From an uncultured Collinsella sp. (lineage in GTDB: Bacteria; Actinomycetota; Coriobacteriia; Coriobacteriales; Coriobacteriaceae), in assembly GCA_900550965.1 (NCBI GenBank), contig URUC01000020.1:1-27653 (forward strand): 27,653 bases of DNA. The letters are read 5' to 3'. Below the pieces are notes generated by a model. The model was not told the DNA's origin, made no database searches, and saw only the letters and a list, made by a program, of their open reading frames with translations. A program made the translations under genes and the position numbers. Positions 23,637 through 27,653 of this stretch are shown one piece after another (positions within the stretch are counted from its first letter, which is position 1; every line of letters starts with the position of its first letter).

Positions 23637-23668
23637 TTGGTATCACTTTGATTGAGCAATGATACCAA
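23637..23668. promoter_or_regulatory. symmetric divergent promoter/operator
   Basis: TTGGTATCA and TGATACCAA form a 9-bp inverted repeat with a 14-nt spacer between the divergent acetyltransferase and 98-residue genes. TTGGTA can serve as a -35 and TGATAC, 17 nt on, as a -10, in both directions, so the two promoters would occupy the same DNA face to face. Confidence 0.5.
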
Positions 23669-23692
23669 CGTTTTGAGAAGGGCGCGAAGCAG

Positions 23693-23989
23693 ATGGGTAG
23701 CAAAAAGCGAGCCGCCTGGTCAAAAGCCAAAAGCGAGTTTTTAGGCGCTGCCACGGGCGGCGATATGAGCGACCTGTTTGCACGCGAAGACGTGCGCCGC
23801 GACGCACTAGACGCCGAGCGCGATGAAGCCTGGCGCTACAAGTCGTGCGAGCGCAAAAACCGTTACGACACGCGCGCCGAGGCCGAGGCAGTTATGGCCG
23901 ACTGCGAAAACCGCGGACGGCGCGGTTTGGCCTGCTACAAATGCGAATACTGCGGCGGATGGCACCTGACGTCGCACCCTTGGAAATAG
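23693..23989 (+). CDS. small zinc-ribbon-like protein of unknown function
   Basis: The 98-residue protein is basic at its ends, with a helical charged middle (ARED, DALDAERDEAWRYK). The C-terminal segment has Cys84-x2-Cys87-x3-His91-x3-His95, a likely zinc site, in the context CEYCGGWHLTSH. The CX2C-GGWHLT pattern is often met in small actinobacterial and phage-associated proteins, whose function I do not know. The ATG at 23693 has a GAGAAGGG-like sequence about 13 nt upstream, a loose ribosome binding site. It shares a divergent promoter region with the acetyltransferase and is convergent with rsmJ. Confidence 0.7.
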   Translation: MGSKKRAAWSKAKSEFLGAATGGDMSDLFAREDVRRDALDAERDEAWRYKSCERKNRYDTRAEAEAVMADCENRGRRGLACYKCEYCGGWHLTSHPWK

Positions 23990-24037
23990 GCGCCACTTCG
24001 GCACGGCACTGACGGAGCGCCAGCTATCGCGCGCAAG

Positions 24038-24742
24038 CTACGGGCGCGGCGGCACCAAAATATCGTAACGAACGGCCTTGCCCGCAAGTTGATAGCTCGG
24101 CTTAACGCCGGCAAGCAGCGGTCCCTTTACCGGCCGCTTGATAACGACCTTGCGCGGGCGCGCCGCAAGCGCAGCTTTAACCAGCGTCTCCTCATCGGCA
24201 CACGGCTGTTCCAAATGGTGCAAGAGTTGGAACTTCTTTTTCACCGCCGCGCTCTTGGTGCGCTCGGGAAACATGGGGTCCAGATACACCACGTCGGGAG
24301 CGGCAAGCTCGCCCTGCCCGATCAGCTCAGCTGTATGGCGAAGGCCGGCAATGCTGTCCTCGCCCGCATGTAAGTGCATGCGCGCCACGGCGGCCGCAAG
24401 CGCCGAATCATCTGCCGCGCGATCCAGGGCATCCTGGAGCAGCGCCGCGATCACGCAGTCCTGTTCATACAGATCGACGGTAAAGCCCGCTGCCGCCAGC
24501 AGCAGCGAATCCTCGCCAAAGCCTGCCGTGGCGTCAATCGCCCATGGTTGCTCGATGCCTTTTGTGCGCGCAGCCTTCACCAGTAGCTCTTGCTGCAGAC
24601 GGCCCTGCTTGAGCCGTGGAAGCATGCGGCCAAAATCGGCACGCAACTCCATCGCACCGTCGGTGAGCGTGAGGCCCTCGGGCTTCCCGATCAGCTCAAG
24701 CCCCGCGGCCCGAGCAACAGAAAAGGGATCGACGACGCCCAT
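24038..24742 (-). CDS. rsmJ: 16S rRNA (guanine-1516-N2)-methyltransferase
   Basis: The 234-residue protein matches RsmJ (YhiQ), which methylates G1516 of 16S rRNA with SAM. Motif I is DATAGFGEDSLLLA, the catalytic block is VYLDPMFPERTKSAAVKKKF, and LVKAALAARPRKVVIKRP is the characteristic late motif. The length is close to the E. coli protein (250). The ATG at 24742 follows AAGGAG by 5 nt. A 47-codon membrane-protein gene lies 63 nt upstream on the same strand, so a shared transcript is possible. Confidence 0.9.
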   Translation of the reverse strand: MGVVDPFSVARAAGLELIGKPEGLTLTDGAMELRADFGRMLPRLKQGRLQQELLVKAARTKGIEQPWAIDATAGFGEDSLLLAAAGFTVDLYEQDCVIAALLQDALDRAADDSALAAAVARMHLHAGEDSIAGLRHTAELIGQGELAAPDVVYLDPMFPERTKSAAVKKKFQLLHHLEQPCADEETLVKAALAARPRKVVIKRPVKGPLLAGVKPSYQLAGKAVRYDILVPPRP

Positions 24743-24805
24743 GGGTACTCCTTAGCAAGCAAAGCGGATACGTGAGCGCCGCATGTGTCGGCACCCAATC
24801 GTCCG

Positions 24806-24949
24806 CTATTGTCCCACATGCGACATGGCCCACAGCATCCCAATGCAAAGCACCGCCATCAATCCCGTGCACACGGCAGCGATCACAGAATCGCTCATGC
24901 GCCTTCCCAACGATTGCGGCTCGCGCGCCTGCCCTGTTCCGTACATCAT
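24806..24949 (-). CDS. 47-residue single-span membrane microprotein
   Basis: Reading the minus strand from ATG ATG at 24949 gives 47 codons ending in TAG. An optimal AAGGAGGAG lies 3-9 nt upstream, the best sign that it is translated. The first 20 residues are polar and basic (MMYGTGQAREPQSLGRRMSD); then comes one hydrophobic helix (about 21-42, SVIAAVCTGLMAVLCIG and on), and a tail ending in HVGQ. It should sit in the cytoplasmic membrane with an N-in orientation by the positive-inside rule. No homology is claimed. It lies just upstream of rsmJ on the same strand and diverges from the four-helix membrane protein gene. Confidence 0.65.
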   Translation of the reverse strand: MMYGTGQAREPQSLGRRMSDSVIAAVCTGLMAVLCIGMLWAMSHVGQ

Positions 24950-25178
24950 GGCTCCTCCTTAGACCAACTCCTTGTTACATCCTCATCATCGCAGCGCCGC
25001 ACATGAGCTGCCATCGATTTGACTTACGTCCAGCTTTCCTTTTTGAAAGGTTGAGGTGCGCAGGCCTAAAGCGCTTTCAGACGCATGCGCCGCCGCGTTG
25101 AACTACAATGTGCTTCACCATATGTGCAGCACAGGGGGTACGCCAGATCGGCCGTACTCGTATCGAAAGGATCCAGCC
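24950..25178. other. divergent intergenic region
   Basis: The gap between the microprotein and the next plus-strand gene holds a small hairpin (CCTTT-TTG-AAAGG, 25038-25050) and a TACAAT -10-like hexamer about 80 nt before the plus-strand start. No other gene is supported; longer open frames across it begin well outside any ribosome binding site. Confidence 0.4.
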
Positions 25179-25580
25179 ATGAGCTACGCTCGCAAGACAC
25201 TCAAAATCCTTGCCCTCATTTACTTTGTTTTGGGTATCGCCAGCCTCGTCATCGCCGGCGTCGGCATCGCCCGAGGCAGTCTCGATTCCACGTACGGGCC
25301 GAACGCCATGCTCGCCGCGGCCGTACTTGTCATCAAGGGTCTTGTCGATCTTGCCGCAGGTGTTGCGGGCATCAAGGGCGCCAACAAGCCTTCGCAGGTG
25401 GATGGCGCGTTTAAGCTCGGCATCGTCGCCGCAATCGCCACGATTGCGCAGGCCGTGCTCACGCTTCCCGCGTTTGGCGGCGACGCCATCAACTTTGGCG
25501 CCTTTGTCATCGTGGTGTACGACCTGTTCTTTGTTCAGCAGGCGCACGCCGTCAAGGCCGAGAACAAGGACCGCCTGTAA
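25179..25580 (+). CDS. four-helix integral membrane protein of unknown function
   Basis: The 133-residue protein has four hydrophobic stretches: LKILALIYFVLGIASLVIAG, AMLAAAVLVIKGLVDLAAGV, LGIVAAIATIAQAVLTLP and FGAFVIVVYDLFFV. A short basic N-terminus and a charged C-terminus (HAVKAENKDRL) flank them. Such small tetraspan proteins are common in gut actinobacteria, and I recognise no function. The ATG at 25179 follows AAAGGA. It is followed by a terminator and then a repeat, and is convergent with the rlmA-type gene. Confidence 0.8.
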   Translation: MSYARKTLKILALIYFVLGIASLVIAGVGIARGSLDSTYGPNAMLAAAVLVIKGLVDLAAGVAGIKGANKPSQVDGAFKLGIVAAIATIAQAVLTLPAFGGDAINFGAFVIVVYDLFFVQQAHAVKAENKDRL

Positions 25581-25617
25581 GCGCTCGCTTCTCATAGCCT
25601 CTGCAGCCAAGCAACTA

Positions 25618-25654
25618 AAAAGGGCCGATCGCACATCTCCGCGGTCGGCCCTTT
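25618..25654. terminator. bidirectional-type terminator hairpin
   Basis: AAAGGGCCGA and TCGGCCCTTT form a 10-bp stem around a 17-nt loop, 37 nt after the tetraspan protein gene and before the convergent methyltransferase gene. T-rich and A-rich edges fit both directions. Confidence 0.75.
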
Positions 25655-25661
25655 GCATTTG

Positions 25662-25706
25662 CCCAGATAAAACCTGCCAAAATAAACCTGTCCCTTTTTG
25701 GTAGGT
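25662..25706. repeat. third copy of the CCTGCCAA extragenic repeat
   Basis: Bases 25662-25694 are identical to the reverse complement of 5468-5500, 20 kb away. The copy continues to CTTTTTGGTAGG, making an imperfect hairpin with CCTGCCAAA. It overlaps the last base of the convergent rlmA-type gene. Confidence 0.85.
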
Positions 25707-26518
25707 TAGTGGCGGTACTCGGCGATGATGAAGTCGATGTCGGTTTGAAGGGTGTCCAGGTTTGCCAGGCGCTCTTTGTCGGCGGGGCGCGTGCGGTAGT
25801 AGTACGGCGTCATCTGGAACACCGCCTCGATATCGGCCTGCGTCTGGAGCGTAATGCTCGCAGACACCCGTTGCGTTCCCACCAACTCCAGCTCGGTCGT
25901 CTTCGGCAGCTTCTCGTCGTTGAGATATGGCGTGTCGTAGAGCACCTCCTTGAGCCCAAACAGATGCCGAGCACCCGGCACCACGGTGTAGAGCGAGCCC
26001 TCGGGTGCCAGCACGCGGGCAAACTCGCGCTCGTTAAAGGGGGCAAAGAGCTCGGTCACCATATCGAAGGCATCATCGGCCACGGGGATATCCTTCATAT
26101 TGGCCACGAAATAGGTCGCATCGCCGCGCTTGGCAGCAAGGCGAACCATCTCTTTGCCCAGGTCGAAACCGTAAGCATCCACGCCCGGTACCGCGCCCAT
26201 GGCGCTGGTGTAGTAGCCCTCGCCACAGCAAATATCGAGCAAGGTCAGCTGCTTGCCCGTAGACACCCCGTGCTCTGCCGCCCACTCGTGCACCAGCTCG
26301 ACCATCGCATCGCGCAGCGGCGCATAGTATCCACGGTTCAGAAAGTCGCGACGGCTGCGCGCCTGCGACTTGGGATCGCCCATGGAGTCACCGCTCTTGG
26401 ACGAGCGCAGCAGATACAGATAGCCTTCGCGCGCACGGTCAAACCGGTGTCCGCCCGCGCATGCAGCACCGCGCTCGTCGTCCACCAACGGTTCATGGCA
26501 AACGGGACACAACAACAT
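25706..26518 (-). CDS. rlmA: RlmA-type 23S rRNA (guanine-N1)-methyltransferase
   Basis: The 270-residue protein has an N-terminal zinc finger (Cys4, Cys7, Cys20, His24) and the GHRFDRAREGYLYLL segment typical of RlmA, then a SAM-binding domain with LLDICCGEGYYT as motif I. RlmA enzymes methylate G745 or G748 of 23S rRNA, and some homologues confer or modulate macrolide or mycinamicin response. Which base it modifies is not settled here. The ATG at 26518 follows AAGGAG. The gene ends in an extragenic repeat and is convergent with the tetraspan protein gene. Confidence 0.85.
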   Translation of the reverse strand: MLLCPVCHEPLVDDERGAACAGGHRFDRAREGYLYLLRSSKSGDSMGDPKSQARSRRDFLNRGYYAPLRDAMVELVHEWAAEHGVSTGKQLTLLDICCGEGYYTSAMGAVPGVDAYGFDLGKEMVRLAAKRGDATYFVANMKDIPVADDAFDMVTELFAPFNEREFARVLAPEGSLYTVVPGARHLFGLKEVLYDTPYLNDEKLPKTTELELVGTQRVSASITLQTQADIEAVFQMTPYYYRTRPADKERLANLDTLQTDIDFIIAEYRH

Positions 26519-26591
26519 GGCAACTCCTTAGCGCGAACAACACAACGCCCACCATTGTCGCACGCCTTCCCCACCTAGTCATAGAAGAGAC

Positions 26592-26641
26592 AAGGAGTGT
26601 CCCCAGCTGCCGGCAGAAAAGGAACGTCCCTAAGTGCCGGC
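26592..26641. repeat. two imperfect 23-nt direct repeats
   Basis: AAGGAGTGTCCCC-AGCTGCCGGC at 26592-26614 and AAGGAACGTCCCT-AAGTGCCGGC at 26619-26641 match at 18 of 23 positions, 27 nt apart. They lie in the divergent gap between rlmA and the MATE gene. They look like another small extragenic repeat, possibly mobile or structural. Confidence 0.6.
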
Positions 26642-26709
26642 TGGCTGCATTAGGAGTATCATCGTCTGCGCAAATAAGGAGCGAATCGCATATTAGAGAT
26701 TGAGAGCGT

Positions 26710-27653
26710 ATGACTGATACCGCGTCCAAGCACATTGACATGACCACCGGCTCGCTGTGGCGCAATATTCCCCTGTTCGCCTTTCCCGTCGCCGCCACGA
26801 GCATCCTTGAGCAGCTGTCGAACCTCATCGCCACGGTCATCATCGGTAACTTCTCGGGCGACCAGGGGACCCTCGCCATGGCGGCGGTCGGCTCCAATGT
26901 TCCGCTTACCAGTCTTATGATCAACCTGTTTATTGGGCTGTCGCTTGGCTCCAACGTGGTCATCGCCAACGCCATCGGCCGCAACGATCAGAACATGGTC
27001 AAGCGCGCCGTCCATACCTCGATTCTGATGGCACTCGTGGGCTTTGTCGTCATCGCGCTGGGCGAGATCTTTGCCGAGCCCATGCTCGCCGCGCTCAATG
27101 TCCCTGACGAAACCATGCCGCTCGCATCGCTCTACCTGCGCGTCTTTTTGCTCAGCATGCCCTCGATCTTGCTCTACAACTTTGAGGCCGCAATCTTCCG
27201 CTCCGTCGGCATCACCCGCATGCCGCTGCAGGCGCTTGCCGTGTCCACCGTCCTCAACATTGGCCTGGACCTCATCTTTGTCCCCGTGCTCCACTGGGGC
27301 GTCGCGGGTGTCGCCATCGCCACCGCCATCGCCTATACCGTCAGCGCAGTCACGCTCTTTATCCGTCTGCTCAAGACCGATTCCGTCGTCCGCGTCACCC
27401 TGCGCGATCTGGCTATCGACCCCGTCGCCCTCAAGCGGATCGTTAAGATCGGCCTGCCCGCCGGTATCCAAAGCGCCGTCTTTGCCGTCGCTAATATCAT
27501 CATCCAGTCCGCCATCAACAGCTTGGGCACCGAGGTCATGGCGGCATCCAGCGCTGCCATGAGCCTGGAGTATGTGTGCTACAACCTGCTCAACAGCTTT
27601 AGCCAGGCTTGCACCACCTTTGTGGGACAAAACCACGGCGCGCGCCGGATCGA
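26710..27653 (+). CDS. MATE family efflux transporter (3' end outside the window)
   Basis: The open frame runs from the ATG at 26710 to the end of the window, 314 codons, without a stop, so this is the N-terminal part of a MATE antiporter (usual length about 450). Eight or so hydrophobic helices are visible, with the family pattern PLFAFPVAATSILEQLSN at the start, the NAIGRND loop, and later IVKIGLPAGIQSAVF and FVGQNHGA. MATE proteins export drugs or metabolites with Na+ or H+. The ribosome binding site GAGAG is modest. The substrate cannot be inferred. Confidence 0.9.
   Translation, partial: MTDTASKHIDMTTGSLWRNIPLFAFPVAATSILEQLSNLIATVIIGNFSGDQGTLAMAAVGSNVPLTSLMINLFIGLSLGSNVVIANAIGRNDQNMVKRAVHTSILMALVGFVVIALGEIFAEPMLAALNVPDETMPLASLYLRVFLLSMPSILLYNFEAAIFRSVGITRMPLQALAVSTVLNIGLDLIFVPVLHWGVAGVAIATAIAYTVSAVTLFIRLLKTDSVVRVTLRDLAIDPVALKRIVKIGLPAGIQSAVFAVANIIIQSAINSLGTEVMAASSAAMSLEYVCYNLLNSFSQACTTFVGQNHGARRI

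Noticed and set aside
26659..27636. A 325-codon minus-strand frame opposite the MATE gene
   Set aside because: The MATE frame on the plus strand is clear and open to the window edge. The antisense product is a low-complexity Asp/Gly/His-rich string.

Overview
The window looks like a stretch of chromosome from a GC-rich anaerobic actinobacterium of the class Coriobacteriia, most likely Collinsella or a close relative. This is an inference from GC-rich third codon positions, strong AAGGAGG-type ribosome binding sites, the mix of gut-anaerobe housekeeping and accessory genes, and short extragenic hairpin repeats of the kind I associate with that group. I ran no database search. No tRNA, rRNA, CRISPR array or intact insertion sequence was seen.

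Layout. (1) 1-3560: a small alpha/beta-hydrolase esterase on the plus strand, then on the minus strand an NCS2 uracil/xanthine permease and a MetE-C-like (YxjG-type) zinc methyltransferase. A LysR-family site and a 14-bp palindrome lie upstream of the methyltransferase. (2) 3600-5415, minus strand: a LysR regulator preceded by a Cof-type HAD phosphatase, probably one transcript. (3) 5456-7707: a long inverted extragenic repeat, then a TPP riboswitch with its own intrinsic terminator controlling thiM, an MTH1187/YkoF-type thiamine-binding protein and thiE. The operon closes with a hairpin shared with a convergent patatin-like phospholipase. (4) 8908-13284: two adjacent paralogous cyclic-di-GMP proteins, GGDEF-PAS-GGDEF*-GGDEF*-EAL and GGDEF-PAS-GGDEF* (* = degenerate). 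The second carries a C9 homopolymer inside its coding sequence. (5) 13285-14190: an AT-richer accessory patch with a small DUF3784-like membrane protein and what looks like a decayed helix-turn-helix (transposase-like) remnant.

(6) 14224-17118, plus strand: a flavodoxin-family iron-sulfur oxidoreductase, an ArsC/Spx-fold protein without the catalytic cysteine, a CobW-type GTPase metallochaperone, and TrmL with an unusual internal insertion. (7) 17148-22869, minus strand: a TetM/EF-G-like GTPase, an AAA+ ATPase preceded by three 10-bp phased repeats, and a UvrA paralogue lacking the UvrB-binding domain whose start lies at the ATPase stop. (8) 23127-27653: a GNAT acetyltransferase and a small zinc-motif protein diverge from a symmetric palindromic promoter. 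They are followed by RsmJ, a 47-aa membrane microprotein, a four-helix membrane protein, RlmA-type rRNA methyltransferase, and the first part of a MATE efflux pump that runs off the window.

The clearest functional units are the TPP-controlled thiamine salvage operon, the LysR/methyltransferase pair, and the tandem c-di-GMP genes. The less expected signals are non-coding: a repeat that supplies the stop codon of two unrelated genes, a 33-nt repeat shared exactly between sites 20 kb apart, phased operator-like repeats, and a face-to-face palindromic promoter.
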